A DNA stretch of 64,000 nt from Paramecium tetraurelia. Its lineage: Eukaryota; Ciliophora; Oligohymenophorea; Peniculida; Parameciidae. Location of the stretch: contig NW_001798957.1 of NCBI RefSeq assembly GCF_000165425.1, forward strand, positions 62,001-126,000, in the 5' to 3' direction. The notes under the pieces were generated by a model. The model saw nothing but the letters and a program-made list of their open reading frames with translations. It had not been told where the DNA came from and did no database searches. The translations under genes were made by a program, and so were the position numbers. Of this stretch, positions 1 through 15,698 are shown piece after piece. Within the stretch, counting starts at the first letter, position 1, and every line of letters starts with the position of its first letter.

Positions 1-967
1 TGGCTAATATATTTCTATTTACCAAATGGTGAAGGATAGAAACATAAGAAACTTATAATTGAATTGGCTGAAAAATACGCAGGTATTTTTAGAGTCGCTG
101 CTATTGATTGTGAAGATGATGAGGCATTGTGTGAAGATGAGTTCTCAGTCAAACGATATCCCTCTGTTTCCATTTATGCATCTCGTCTCTCTGCAGAACC
201 AATTAAGTATAAGGGAAAGTGGGAATTAAATGAATTAGCAAAGGAGGCTGTTGATTTGATGGAAGATTTTGTTATTGTTTTAAGTGGTTTCAATTTCCAA
301 GAGTATATTGAAAAATCAAAACCTAAAGTTATTCTATTTACCAATAAAAAATCAACACCTCCTTTGTTTAAGGCCCTTTCAAAAGAATTCAAAGGCAAAT
401 TGGAATTTGCTATGATTAGACAATCTGAAAGACAATTGTCATAGATATTCAAGATAACAGAGTATCCGAGTTTGATAGTTGCTTAAAATGATCAAGATTT
501 CAAATTGTTTGAATCGGAATTCAAAAAAGATTAGATTGTTAAGTTTCTGAGATAATTTGCATATGGATAGAAGAAGGAACCATAATAGAAAGTAATTTAA
601 CAGTTGACTGGTTAAAATTATGAATAATGTATATCGAAAGGGAAGGACTTATGTTTCCTATTGTTAATATAAAATGAATTAGATTTAGAGATGATATCTA
701 AAATACCAAGTAAATATTAAAATGAAAATATTTCATTCTATTATGGATCTCTTAAGTATTTAATTTGATCATTATAGGTAATTGGCATCCAAATTTGAAC
801 CAAATTAGACCTCTTCATATGCTGTGATTATCAAACCAAAGCGATAAACTTATGCTGTTTAAAATTCAATAGAAACAAATGATATCATAACATTTATTGA
901 TGATGTACTTGGCGGAGGTAGAACTTTCAACAAAATGCATTCCACTATTAGAAGAGAAGAGTTGTGA
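1..967 (+). CDS. Thioredoxin/PDI-like protein, 5' truncated by window edge
   Basis: The frame is open from base 1 to a TGA at 965-967, reading TAA/TAG as Gln, with one 22-nt intron at 756-777. The first 60 or so residues resemble the distal half of a thioredoxin fold: a beta strand (LIYFYLP), a helix, then RVAAIDCEDDEALC and a cis-proline-like RYPSV. This is the pattern seen after the CxxC site in PDI-family a domains, so the active-site motif would lie upstream of the window. Two further thioredoxin-like segments seem to follow (KVILFT..., YPSLIVAQ). The product probably acts in the ER as an oxidoreductase or redox-inactive PDI relative. The C-terminus is ...RREEL, not a canonical KDEL. No start can be assigned. 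Confidence 0.7.
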
Positions 968-1020
968 ATTATTTTTGTTAATTTAATTTGCTTTTATTCG
1001 TTAATTTTAACAACTAACTA

Positions 1021-2131
1021 ATGGATAACATAGTATAACATGTGGATGATGAATATAATGAAGGGAAACAGGATTCTTATCAACAACCTGAAAAACTATC
1101 AGACAATTTAGCAAGAACAGTTTTCTTTGATTCCAACAATCTTCCTTAAGTGGAATGTTACTACCATAAAGGATATTATATATCTAACATGTGTCGAGCA
1201 CCTCAATGTATAATACCCTTATGTCCTCTTTGCATACATCTTCATTCTAAGGAACATGTCAACGAAGGCACATATCCAGTATTTGAGTCATTAGAAGTCT
1301 TATTAAATCAAGCAAGTGATCATGTTAATAATGAATGTAAGCTTTAGATTATATCCTTTTAGTGAAGAAATTTACTAATTCATATTACGATATCAAAAAG
1401 CATGTGAATACTTTTGAGGTTCATGCAGATAAAACTATAAAAAAGATTAGAGAAATTAAGAAACGTATATAAGATGTCGTTGAACAATTCTTCAATGGTT
1501 TAGAGAATGAAGTCTAACATAAATAGAAGAAGAATGTGAATAATTAAGAGAGAGATGCTAAACATTTACTATCAATGATTGAAGAGAGATGGAGATCAAT
1601 GAAATAGATGTTAAATACATTTTAGAGTTCTGATTGTTTAACAGCTCTCATTCCCTATTTCACAACAACCTTTTAAGAAGACAATCATGTTTATTATAAA
1701 AAGATAGGGGAGTACATAAATGCATTTCCAACTGTCAGTAGTGAAGTCTAAATCGATTAACATAGAGCGTATTTTAATTTATATATATTAGCTCTGAGTT
1801 GAGTTTGTTTTTAGGTTCAATAATACGAGTTCAGCATACATCAATTCCTGATTTTATTGGCATTCATTAATTGCCTACTACCAATGTTACTGAAAGCACT
1901 AAAATCAATTCTCTTTAGGGTAGCAGAATCAAGGAACCATTGCGTGTCACCATCCAGGAAAAGAAAACTCAATTTGAATCTTAAGATCATCAGAAATTAC
2001 CTGTTTAGGATATTCGAGCTTAAAGAAGTCCACCTCCGAATGCTTAATCTATCTATCCTTATCCAGTACACCCCTCTATGCATCAATATCCTCCATAGCA
2101 TTATTTACCTCCTCAATATCATAGATTTTGA
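1021..2131 (+). CDS. B-box-type zinc-binding coiled-coil protein
   Basis: ATG at 1021 opens a 353-residue protein ending at TGA 2129-2131; two introns (1337-1362, 26 nt; 1769-1791, 23 nt) restore one frame and the coding length divides by three. Residues about 44-75 hold a B-box-like ligand series: CYYHKG, C, C, CPLCIHLH, KEH. A charged, Gln/Lys-rich stretch predicted to form a coiled coil follows (about 110-190), then a tail rich in Pro, Tyr and Gln (PYPVHPS, QYPP). B-box plus coiled coil resembles the middle of TRIM proteins, but no RING precedes it, so ubiquitin-ligase activity cannot be claimed. A similar architecture recurs at 28493-29294. Function unknown; zinc binding is inferred. Confidence 0.75.
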
Positions 2132-2912
2132 AAGACATTATTACAAAATAATATTATATAATGATGCGATTTATTAAACTTAAAAGTATTCTAATTTTTA
2201 AATTGCAGACTGCAAATTAATTATTAAATATCATAAGAATGAGCTAAAGTAAAGTTAAACTTAATTTTATTCAGAATTTTAAACCTTCTTTATTTATATT
2301 GATAAATAAAAAATTTAATAGAGTCTTTATCTATTCTACTTGGACATAAATCAATAATCATAATATCGTTGTAGCAGTATAATTATATAGATTTGGAAGC
2401 AATTTTCTATTTACTAGTTATATTGTCTAATAATGATAGTCAATTTCGTTTCATAAAATACTCTTTATTTATGGATCAACGTAAGATTTTTTTTAAGGAA
2501 CTACTAGAAAATAGGATGTGAATATAATTAATCATATTTCCTTGTGTAGCCTTGCTCCCTACATTTATTAATACGTATATTAGATTAATTGTAGTGTAAC
2601 AAAGTATATTTTAATATTGATTTTGGTTCCAGAAACAGTAAAAGAAAGAAACTTTGGAATGATTCAGCATTCAAAGTGACAATCAAAATTGAATTGATGG
2701 CAATCATGAATGTCCTTTTTGTGGATGTGCATATGAATCAGAAGATTATATATAAATATTGACTTATTGTTGATTTCATGAATAATGCACATTGAGGAAT
2801 GTTTACATTATAAAACCTTAGAGTTGAATTAATGTAAATTAAATATGCCACTTTATAGAAAAGTCATTTGATAGCATATTACATATATATATTTAGAATT
2901 TTGAATAGATAT
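2132..2912. other. Intergenic, with possible RING-like relic
   Basis: No intact gene. On the plus strand around 2695-2800 one frame reads ECPFCGCAYESEDY, then ...TYC, an in-frame TGA, FHEQC, resembling a broken C2-H-C zinc finger. The frame is interrupted several times and no start is visible, so this is at most a remnant. The rest is AT-rich. Confidence 0.3.
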
Positions 2913-3350
2913 TCATATAAAACTGAATAAGCCAAAGGCTGGAAATTAGAGTTTATTATTCTAAGGCTTTGGAACATCCTTAATTGGTAATTTTGAATAT
3001 TTAAACTCCATCTTCTTTGGTTCATATGTAATGAATTTAAACATGCCATAACTAAAAACGACTAATAGAATCATAGGCATGAATCCAGCCATGAAAATAA
3101 CAGCAGGAACCGATCCAAAAAACGCATAATGACTTGCCAATTTATTCTCTGTAATCGGTTGGAATAGCCTTGCAAATCCATCTCTTAATGAGCAAAACCA
3201 AGTGTATAATCTTGGTTCTTGTTAATCATAAATAGACACATCATTTTAAGCCTGCTCAAGTAAATTCAATGCTCCTTGCAATGTATGTCTCTCCACCTAT
3301 GCATTTATGCACAATCCGAAAAATAGAATTGCTAGAATAACTTATTTCAT
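2913..3350 (-). CDS. Small single-pass membrane protein with signal peptide
   Basis: An uninterrupted 145-codon frame runs from ATG (complement of 3348-3350) to TGA (complement of 2913-2915), with TAA/TAG as Gln. The start MKQVILAILFFGLCINA is a good signal peptide with cleavage expected after about residue 17. A lumenal segment of about 70 residues contains one Cys. One strong transmembrane helix follows (PAVIFMAGFMPMILLVVFSYG), then a basic, Pro-rich cytosolic tail (PKKMEFKYSKLP). Predicted type I topology. I recognise no family. Its 3' neighbour on the plus strand is the B-box gene, and a decayed gene begins about 75 bp upstream in the divergent direction. Confidence 0.7.
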
Positions 3351-3426
3351 TAATTAACAATCATAAAAATCACATTAATCATACACTCAAAAACTTAATA
3401 AACTATTAAAATTACAATTCAGCATA

Positions 3427-6400
3427 ATGATTCAAAATATTGCAATTATAATTTCAGACTTCCTCAGAAGAGATATCCTACTCTATTTTCAAGCCTTCAT
3501 TTTTATTTCTCAATTACATAAACCTGAAATCTTAGATGTAAATTATACAAACTGTGTTTGTTCTCACAATCTAGCTTAAAAAATACTCAAATTTGGAGAC
3601 CTAACAATTGAAATTGTATCTATGATTCTTATTAGACTTTAAAAAGTGAAATTATCAGTCTTTGTGATTTAGGAATTGAAGAAGTCCAAAAAAGAGAAAT
3701 ATTTCAATTGCAAAATTATTAGTGACTAAAATGCAACAAACTATCTAGATAACAGATTGAATGTAGTACTGCCTACTCTATCCTCATCTCATTATTGTAT
3801 TTAAAGATCAATTCTATGAAGCCAAATCTGGCTGTAATTTATGGTAAAAGAAGGGGATGCTATAAATAACTAATAATGCTCTCAAGTGGACATATTTTAA
3901 GTATTAAATTCATTAATCCATAAACATAACATTGCTCATTTTTCATTCATTTAGATTTCTTTAATTTAAATATTTTCATCCTTCTCTTCTCTGCCAAACC
4001 CAATTTAATTGTCAAATATGTTTCAAAGTAGATAAAATGAGTACTCTAACATTGACAAGTCAATTTTGTTCTTAGGATGTAAGATATTTCCTAATAAATT
4101 CCTCATTTTATAGAAATTCTACATTCATTAAAGCAAAGGCAAGGTAGCAGGTTTTCTAAAATTCATGTCTTGACAAGATACAAATCTTAAATAACAATAT
4201 TAATTACCATAAATTAAAAATATCTTTATTAAAAAGAAATAATTAAATTATTTTGAGCGTATAAATTAGGATGTATGATATTAGATTTATTAAAAATAAC
4301 TTTAAAAAATTAAAGTGTTCAATGAAATAATAGACTAAACCTCATTCAGGTTGCTTTGATAATTCCTTAAAAGCTCCTCAAAAATTTTTTCAGAGATTAA
4401 TATAATTAAGTGAAAACTTTCAAGTCTAAGAATCTTCGCAAGAAGGAATCCAAGTTATTAAATATCATCATCAAATAAGTTCAAACTCTCTACAAAATAG
4501 AAGAAGTACTAAAAAAAATCATCACAATTTACCACTAAAACATTTACTGACTATCTTAGAAAATAAATCCTGTCTTCTATCACAATTAGAATAACAATGA
4601 CAATTTTGTAATTTCTTTATTATCAATATTATTTTTTACTTTACTTTCTTGAACCTTGTAGCTAATTGTTTACATTACTTATTATCACAATTTTTTAATT
4701 ATAAGCTTAAATATTTCATATATATTACCAATTAATAAAAAAATGAAAATTGTATAAATTTTAGTGAAACCTCCTATTTTCTATAAGCCGATTTAATATA
4801 GACTATTATAAACAACTGAATAAATGAAAATGAAACTTTTAAGATAATTACAGGAGATTGCTTTTAAATATTGCAAAAAAAATAAAAAACTAATTCCTGT
4901 TTATATGAACTAAAGAAATCCTCTTGATATGCAGCATTAAGACTCACAGTTCTACAATTATATTTAAAAATTTTATTATAAATTATTATTAGTCGTTTTA
5001 AAATGTACATATGATAAATGAGATTCAATCTGTTTATCGATTATCAATCATTCTATAAAATTTGTTGATTCTAAATCAAATATTAGTATTTTTAACTAAT
5101 TCTCAAGTGAATATTATGTGTCGTAAATACTAATAATTAATCAAAGTTATATTAGAGTATATGAGATATTGTTGTGAATAGACTAGTGGATACACACACA
5201 TTTATCCATTAATTCAAAGGGATTATCTTGAAAAATAGAGTATGAAAATAATTTTGTTAAATAAACAATTACAGAAAGTGTTGAATTATTTTTAATATAA
5301 TTTTTATAATCATTTTTTATTAATCCTTATCCTTAAGGTATAAATATATAAAATTGAAGATGTTTCTGATCCAAAATTTAAATTATAAGAGTTTCTATAT
5401 AGAAGGAGAAAATGCATATATATGATATTAATTAATAAAGTACTAGTATATTTCATGATATATTAAATTCTTTAGATACTCTATCAATATATTTAAGGAA
5501 GCGAACTCTTACACAGTGGGCACGTAAGGTTAATTTACATCCATTATATCAAACAAAAGGGATGAAATATATGATTCTAAGAATAGAATTAAGTCTTACG
5601 CATGGAGTGCTCATTAATAATTGCAGTTAAGTAGCCATATTTAAAGTTTGGATATGAACAGGTTCTTCTGAATTTAGGATAAGTTCTGGGGGACTTGTTA
5701 GATTGACCAAACAAATTGAACAATCTATTTTGGAATGATCATTTGTCTACTTGATGAGATAATTAAATTTTTTATTCGAAAGGATGAACAATCCATAATG
5801 ACATTGAAAATAGTAAATTAAGGATTATATTAGAAAAATTAGAATGATGGTTCCAAAAATGACTATATTATATTTAAGCATTAAAATGTTATTAGAATAT
5901 CCTGTAAAGTATAGCGAAAATAACAATCTTGGAAATAGGATTCCAATATAGTTAGAGTTAAATCTCTATCGTTTTCCTGTAAAAAATGTGAATAATATTT
6001 AAGGAAGCAAAATCAAATTCAGAAGGATTTATCCATATGAGTTTTATATTTAAAGGAATAAAAATGTAATGATTAGAAACTAAACGAAAAAAAATACAAT
6101 TTCCTTCATATCATAGTTTGCTGTTTGCTATATATTTATTTTAAATTATTACTGCTAATTTAACTTTCATTTTTAGATCAAATAAAATGGTAATCATTTG
6201 AGAACCTAAACAAGGAATATAGAAGCATAATCCTATGGTATCAAATAGGAGTATGTTAAATATGCACATATAAATGTCTTGAGTAAGTATAATTGACATC
6301 GTGATTGATCCTCCCTAATTTGGTCTAGGGTCTGAATTAAAATAGTGATGTGAATTAAATATTTGAAACATTTAAATGAAAATGATAAGTGCTAAATAGA

Positions 6401-7179
6401 TTAACATTTGCATAGAATTGTGAGAGATGTATAGATATATTTTCTCTTCAGTCAGCTAACAAGCGTTGTCAAAATCACTATAAATTTGAAGATTTTTTGG
6501 TTTTTGAATTTCTAATTCAAGTGTTGCTTTGCAATACTATGGAGTATGATTTCTGTTAATTTACAGAGTAATTTAGGTTAAGACATTTTTCCAAGTCATT
6601 CGACTAAATATTAACATAATATAGATACTTTTAGACTGAATCAAAGTAATAGGAACTATTATTCAATAAGTAGCTCAGTCTCATAAAGTAAGGCTCTCTT
6701 TAGTTATTATTCTGTCTGAGATAGACCTGTAAAATGAAGTTCTTGCTATCAAAATTGATGCTTAAGTAAACCGGGTGTTTTGAGTTTACTTTCCATTAAC
6801 CAAGTATCAACTAATTTTCATTTTCAATCAAGTATTGATATGCTGATTGTAAATCATGAGAGACGGTAGTATTATTAGTTAATACTTCACAGATTGTGCA
6901 TCTAAATATCAATAATGACAAAATTATTCTCATAATATATTGTTAATTAATAAATAATTTTAACATTTATTTATCAATTTCAGACACCAAACCGTTATTA
7001 CTTCCCTGAAATATGATATTCAATTTAAAAATGTAGAAGATAATTTCTATGAAATGAAAACATATACATCATTTAAATATATCAATCAATTTGCCAATTC
7101 CAATTGCTATACCGATTACTAGGATAAAGGAATATAAAGATATTCTAAGATTTTTAGGCATACGCTTTAAAAGTCCTGA
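3427..7179 (+). pseudogene. Decayed large host gene (transmembrane protein family, unidentified)
   Basis: Plus-strand frames here have convincing protein composition but do not join into one gene. A frame from ATG 3427 runs to 3819; an overlapping second frame runs from 3761 to TGA 4817-4819 and includes Cys-rich text (GCNLWQKKG, CQTQFNCQICFKVD) and a hydrophobic helix (FCNFFIINIIFYFTFLN). After 4819 the same frame continues past several in-frame TGAs, then shifts repeatedly; recognisable segments include KIEDVSDPKFKLQEF near 5350 and DSKNRIKSYAWSAH near 5570. The last open piece ends at TGA 7177-7179, 47 bp from the convergent transporter stop. Tiny introns could explain one or two shifts but not all. 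Whole-genome duplications in Paramecium are known to leave such decaying paralogues; which family this was I cannot say. Confidence 0.55.
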
Positions 7180-7225
7180 ATGATCATTACACTTCAAATC
7201 TTCCTAAAATATTATTAAAACAAAA

Positions 7226-8654
7226 TCAAACTTCATCGTTAAGTGAGAATTTAGTGAAATCCACCTAATCCACTAAATACTCTGTTGATTCCACACTAGC
7301 TTAAATTTAATTGTAATTTGGCTAATTTTATACCTGGGTAGCTTTTTTTCTATACAAACAAGTCAGATGCAAAGCAATTGGTATGATATATTCTTGGAAC
7401 AATCCAATAACAGCTCTGTAAAATATTATCAAATTCTCTTACCCACATAGACTAATGATTAAAGACAAGTCAACTTCAACACATTGAACTATTAGACAGG
7501 TTATTGCATAGGTCAATGAAAAAGCATAGAATTACCATTTGGGTTATCTTTCCAATTCATAGATGAGACCGAAGAACTAAGATCTCGTTATGAATTGTAA
7601 AACAGGGAAGACAAGGGTCAATTATAAGAAGAGTAAAACTTAAATAACTATTACTAAGGGATTGTCAGATGGATAATAGTCCAAAAGAGTAGATCCACTT
7701 TTTCCGTCTTACTTTTAATTATTTGCTAATGCTCCAGCAACAGCAAAGGCTCCAAATGTGCCAGCCATACAATATACAAACCATGTCCATCCAAATCCAA
7801 TGGCAATATCGCGATTGTTATTTTATTAGATCATATTATTCTTCATAATTGGTACAACCATAGATTATATCAATAAAGCTAAAGCAAATGTACCAGCCAT
7901 AGTGGATACATCCCAACTAAACCATTTCAAATTATCTACAACTCCTTAATGATCTGTCACTAACATATAAATTCCTTAATATATGGTGAATAAAATGAAA
8001 GAGAAAACTGAAATAATTCCATACGGAAGTAGTTGCAAAATGATTCCCAGTTTCTTTTAGAAAAACATAGGCAATATAAATAAGGTGTAACCAATTCCGA
8101 TCCATTAGTATGAAAGTTTAGAGAGAGTAATTTCTGTTAGTTGTGCACTTTCAATGCCAATATTATCACATATTATTTAAATTAAGGGGTAAAGTTGATT
8201 GCAAATTAAGATCATATAGATAATTCCACTTGCCCAGAGGAGGATGACATTGCTAATGTTGAAGACGGTTTTCCATTTGGACCCTAGGACTCTTTACAAG
8301 GTGTCTGGCAAATCCATCTATTTATTGATGAATTGAGTATACCTCATCTGTTTTATTATGTACAATTAACAATTGAGTTGTTCTGCACGAAATCAACCCA
8401 ATGATAATGGCTATCATAATTCCCAAGCCTATTCCGGATTAACAAAATAGAACTGGGAAAACCAAAGTACTTGTGCCGACCATCGAGTTGGAGACAGAAA
8501 TGATGGTTTGTAACGAGGAAGCCTTGCCTGTTTGCGCAATTGAGCTCTTTTTTATGGATTTGATTAATGATTTCTTTTCCCTCTTGGATACAGATTGTTT
8601 AAGCACTTTCTGAATTTATTAGCTGACTTCAGCTTCTTATGCTAATTATGCCAT
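7226..8654 (-). CDS. AAAP-family amino-acid transporter
   Basis: Reads from ATG (complement 8652-8654) to TGA (complement 7226-7228) as 458 residues after removing introns at 8318-8342 (25 nt) and 7416-7442 (27 nt). A basic, Gln-rich N-terminus of about 55 residues precedes the helix NSMVGTSTLVFPVLFCQSG, the hallmark first helix of the amino acid/auxin permease (AAAP, SLC38-like) superfamily, and about ten further hydrophobic segments. The second intron is a multiple of three; removing it gives the natural helix text SLCGAVIGLFQEYIIP. Expected role: proton- or sodium-coupled amino-acid transport at the plasma or vacuolar membrane; the substrate cannot be told. Plus-strand frames across 7200-7700 look protein-like but are shadows of this gene. 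Confidence 0.88.
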
Positions 8655-8904
8655 AAAATTTATTAAACATTGAATTACACTTCCAGAATTAAAAAAATAA
8701 GATGTTGTTGTCAATCGATGGTCCTAAAATTGTTAAATTGTGACTGTGCAAGAGTTTGGAGTCAACAAGAAAAATTGTTTTTGAGTTCCAGGAATTAATT
8801 AATAATTGATACGAATTAATTAAACAGCTCAAATCTTCTGATGTTGCTAAGTTTTGTTGGGGTCTAGGCTCATTAAAGGAATAAATCCCAGGCAACTTAG
8901 TCAT
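8629..8904 (-). CDS. Doubtful small ORF upstream of the transporter
   Basis: A 91-codon frame starts at ATG (complement 8902-8904) and ends at TGA (complement 8629-8631), overlapping the transporter's first codons in another frame. It reads without TAA/TAG for 71 codons. It has no recognised motif, signal peptide or helix, and it occupies what should be the promoter of the transporter and of the divergent kinase gene. With TGA as the only stop in AT-rich DNA, a frame of this length is not rare by chance. Confidence 0.2.
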
Positions 8905-9133
8905 ACATATGGGGGAATGCAGTAGTATTAATTGGCAAACAAATCAGAACAATTAAAATATGGGAATAATTTATTTAATTAATAAATTTATGGGAAGTAC
9001 CTTTGCATGCCAGGGTTAGAAGAAGGAAAGAAAGAAAAATGCTGAGTATCTCTTTGTAATTAGTAAATTTATTAATATATGTAATTTATCGTTCTATTAT
9101 GCAGTTGATAATTATGAATTGCAAATGTTGTTT

Positions 9134-11239
9134 ATGATTTACAGAGACTTGGCAGACCGTTCTTAAAATCACTTAATTTGTAGAGACACCTTCAACACTT
9201 ATTTTAAAATAATAGTTTGTAGAATAGCGATGATTAATTTAGGGAATTTGGGGTGAATAAATATTCAATAAATTTACTCACAAACAAGAGGATTACATGA
9301 GTTTCGAAGAATTTCTTACAGGATTGTAAATGTATATAAAATGTTCAGAAGATCAGCAAATTAAGAACTTATTCAAATTGTATGATTTAAAAAATCAAAA
9401 TGGAATTGCAAAAACTGATTTTTTACAGATGGTATTTCTCAATTTATAATTTAGTTGCATAATTATTCTAAAGAGGAAATTAAAGTCATTTTAAATGATC
9501 AATTATTTTTAGAAGAATAACAAATCATAAACGCCTATCATAGAACAACAAAAGTAAAGCCTCGAAAAGGGAGCGAGGATTTCCTCAAAATGTCATGTAA
9601 TTCTCAATTCATTCTTCATAGTATAAATGTTCAGAAAGTACAGTAACATTTCAGAAAATAGAGAGCCTATTTAAAATGACCATTAAAATCACTTATAAAT
9701 GGATGTCCTGCAAAGTCAAAATTCTAGACAATCAATCGATTAGATATTCACATTAGACAGCAAAGCATAAATAGATGGTATACCTATGAAAGGATTTGGG
9801 ATCAACCTCACATTTCAAGTATGCAAATGAAGTAGATTCTATAGGTGAATGGGCAGAAGATTGAAATGCAAGCCAATTTGAATTTGTTAATTAAAAAATA
9901 TGTTGAAATGGTTTATAAGGCAAAGAATGATTAACCAATTCATTTGGAGGATTTTACGATCTTTGTCAGACAACATCCGAATTTAATTACGCCTTTGTAT
10001 TGTGTATTCAATTTTGATGTATGGGGAATGAACAATAATATACCCAAATATAAGAGTTTGTAAATAATTAACTAAACATAGACCTTTAGATATTCAAGGA
10101 GAATTATATAGAATTTCATAGAAGAGCAAAATAAAAACAAAGTTCTGTCAATTATATCCGAATATCTTGATGGAATTTTAGAAGAAAAACGACGTTAAAC
10201 CTACAAGTATAAAGCAGTAATTAAATACTTAGAAATTATTTGTTTGAGTGGATTGATAATTGAAGAAAGAGTGGATCATGTTAATCAGAAGTTTGGATTT
10301 GAAATCTTTCATATGAATCCACATTATAAACACAAGGTTTATCATTGTTCTGATGAAATATCATTTAGAGAATGGCAAAGAGCGTTGTCTCTCTATTTTA
10401 ATGGAGAAGTCAATAAGAAATATTCTATTCTTGATAAAATAGGGGAGGGTAAATACTCAATAGTCTACAGATGTCAATCTAAAATCGATAAAAAGTTTTA
10501 TGCCTTAAAAGTAATTAATAAAATGAATCTTCCTCAAGAAGAGTAGGATATTGTGAAACATGAAATAAGCATCACTAAATTATTAAATCACTCTTGCATT
10601 ATTAATTTGATTGATTCGGTTGAGAATAGAGATCAGATTCATATTATTACAGAAATAATTGAAGATGGAGATCTGTTTGATTATGTTTAAAATAAATAAT
10701 ACTTAGATGAAAGTGAAGCAGCCATCATATTTAATTAATTGCTTGATGCTCTGTCCTACATTCATTCGATTGGAATAGTACACAGAGATATAAAACCAGA
10801 GAACATTTTGATGATTTTGGATAAAAACACTGTTAAACAAATTAAATTGATTGACTTTGGTTTGGCTAATCATCTCTCAAAGATCCAAAAAAATAATGAA
10901 TATCAAAATTATCACTGTGGAACTTGTAATTACTAAGCCCCTGAAATGTTACAATTTTAAGAAATTACATTTTCTGTTGATGTTTTCGCACTTGGAGTGA
11001 TTTTATATTATATGTTAAGTGGTTACTTGCCATTTGATTCTGACATACCATTAGAAATCATACAGAACACTATTGATGGCATATACAACATGGATGATTA
11101 TCATTGGCAATGCGTAAGCGAAGAAGCCAAAGATCTAATAGTGGCATTATTACACAATTAACCTAGCAAGAGACTAACTGTAAATGAAGCCAAGGAACAC
11201 ATCTGGATTAAAAAGCAATTGGCTAAAAATAATAAATGA
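9134..11239 (+). CDS. Protein kinase with N-terminal EF-hand-like and PH-like regions
   Basis: Four introns (9215-9242, 9432-9454, 9597-9621, 9819-9844) join into 667 codons ending at TGA 11237-11239. Residues about 30-100 are EF-hand-like ([29 protein letters not shown]), though the loops are imperfect for Ca2+ binding. A region before the kinase (about 330-410) resembles a PH domain, ending in a typical SFREWQRAL helix. The kinase has [30 protein letters not shown] and a GTCNYQAPE activation segment, so it should be catalytically active. Kinase plus PH-like domain recalls the PKD/CAMK group, but assignment is inference. The start is uncertain: an upstream exon near 9031-9130 is possible. 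It converges on 11255-11721 with only 15 bp between stops. Confidence 0.82.
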
Positions 11240-11254
11240 TGAATATATTTCATA

Positions 11255-11721
11255 TCAAATGGCTGCCAATAGTTTTTATTTTTCAGCTTCTTTTTTCTCC
11301 ATTTCTATCAACTTGTCTTAAATCATCTTATTCTCAACAACCTTCTTCAACCTTCCTCCATAATAGGTGGCCAAGGCTTATACAAAGTAAAAGCCGAAAA
11401 AAATCACAGCACTTATGATGCTAAATTGCATGGAATTGGCCTTGGCTATTTATAGAACTAATGTAATTACCTCCCTCAACAAGACCATACCAAATTGGAA
11501 GGCATGCTCCACAAGTTACCAGGGTGAATAGGATCACGTATATATAATCCTTGAACTCAAAGGGATAATATCCTGGCAGGGATCCTTGAAATTTCGGCTT
11601 ATATGCTCCAAATTTTCTAAGTTTTAATTAACTCTCTCTCTTACCTTGTATATCCCTCATCCAACATGGGATCATCCATTGAAGGATGGTCAACGATATG
11701 ATATCTGTTACTTAGTTCCAT
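11255..11721 (-). CDS. Small two-helix membrane protein
   Basis: ATG (complement 11719-11721) to TGA (complement 11255-11257), with introns at 11617-11644 (28 nt) and 11446-11470 (25 nt), gives 137 residues. The N-terminus is soluble and acidic (DHPSMDDPMLDEGY), followed by a basic stretch, then helix 1 (YIYVILFTLVTCGACLPIWYG), helix 2 (FSIISAVIFFGFYFVQAL) and a C-terminal charged coiled coil (KMIQDKLIEMEKKEAEKQK). Both termini probably face the cytosol. I recognise no family. Plus-strand ORFs over it are shadows. Confidence 0.7.
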
Positions 11722-11867
11722 TTTTAGAACAATAAATATGAATAATTTAATTGAATCATTTAGGGTTTATATTATATAAATAAAATTACAAATCTTTAAT
11801 AATTAATAAATTCTGATGCCGTTAAAAAAAGAACTTACAAGAATATAATACGTAATTACTCAGTTCT

Positions 11868-12289
11868 TAATCTATATGAATTTTAATTTTTAAAACTATT
11901 TTATAGATAACACCAATACAGTCAGCTATTTTTGTCTATTCAATATTAATTAATTTTCAACAATTTCTAACAAACAAGATGAAATATTTGTTACTATCTA
12001 ATTAATTATTAAATAATTTTAATTTAAATTACATGACAGTTTATATTATTCTATTAAAATTAAGAATATAAAGGAATTTCGAGTTGCTTACTTAATTCGT
12101 TGATTTTTCTAAGTCAAATTAAGATTGGCCGCCTGAAAGTGAAAATTCTTGAACAACTTAAATATTAGCTGGGACATCAAGTTATTGGAATCGTAAGGCT
12201 TTCCTTGCCATGATGGTTCGAATGAAACATAGGAATTCCTCTAATAGTTATATATGCTTTAAAAATTTAGAATAAAATTAATATTATTT
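11868..12289 (-). other. Intergenic with a long minus-strand open frame of doubtful status
   Basis: On the minus strand one frame stays open from about 12285 to a TGA near 11868 (about 135 codons). Its upstream part is protein-like (SFEPSWQGKPYDSNNLMSQ, NFHFQAANLNLT) and locally richer in G+C than the surroundings. No in-frame ATG lies at its head except an internal Met near 12170, and it overlaps the promoter region of the SNF2 gene. It may be a short gene with an unseen first exon, an old exon, or chance. Confidence 0.25.
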
Positions 12290-15623
<3,334 letters not shown>

Positions 15624-15698
15624 TTATTGATTTTAATTTCTAAATTAAACTAAATTCTTGACAATTCAAAACAATTTGTTATGCTTATATTTATACTC

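Noticed and set aside
7180-7680. Protein-like plus-strand frames (for example AYALKVLNDHYTSNL)
   Set aside because: Antisense of the amino-acid transporter, whose minus-strand frame with two introns is complete.
9134-10240. Initial impression that the EF-hand/kinase gene is broken
   Set aside because: Four GT...AG micro-introns restore a single frame of 668 codons with an exact multiple of three.
12190-12240. Possible tRNA because of a GGTTCGAAT box
   Set aside because: No acceptor or D-arm pairing could be found at tRNA spacing on either side.
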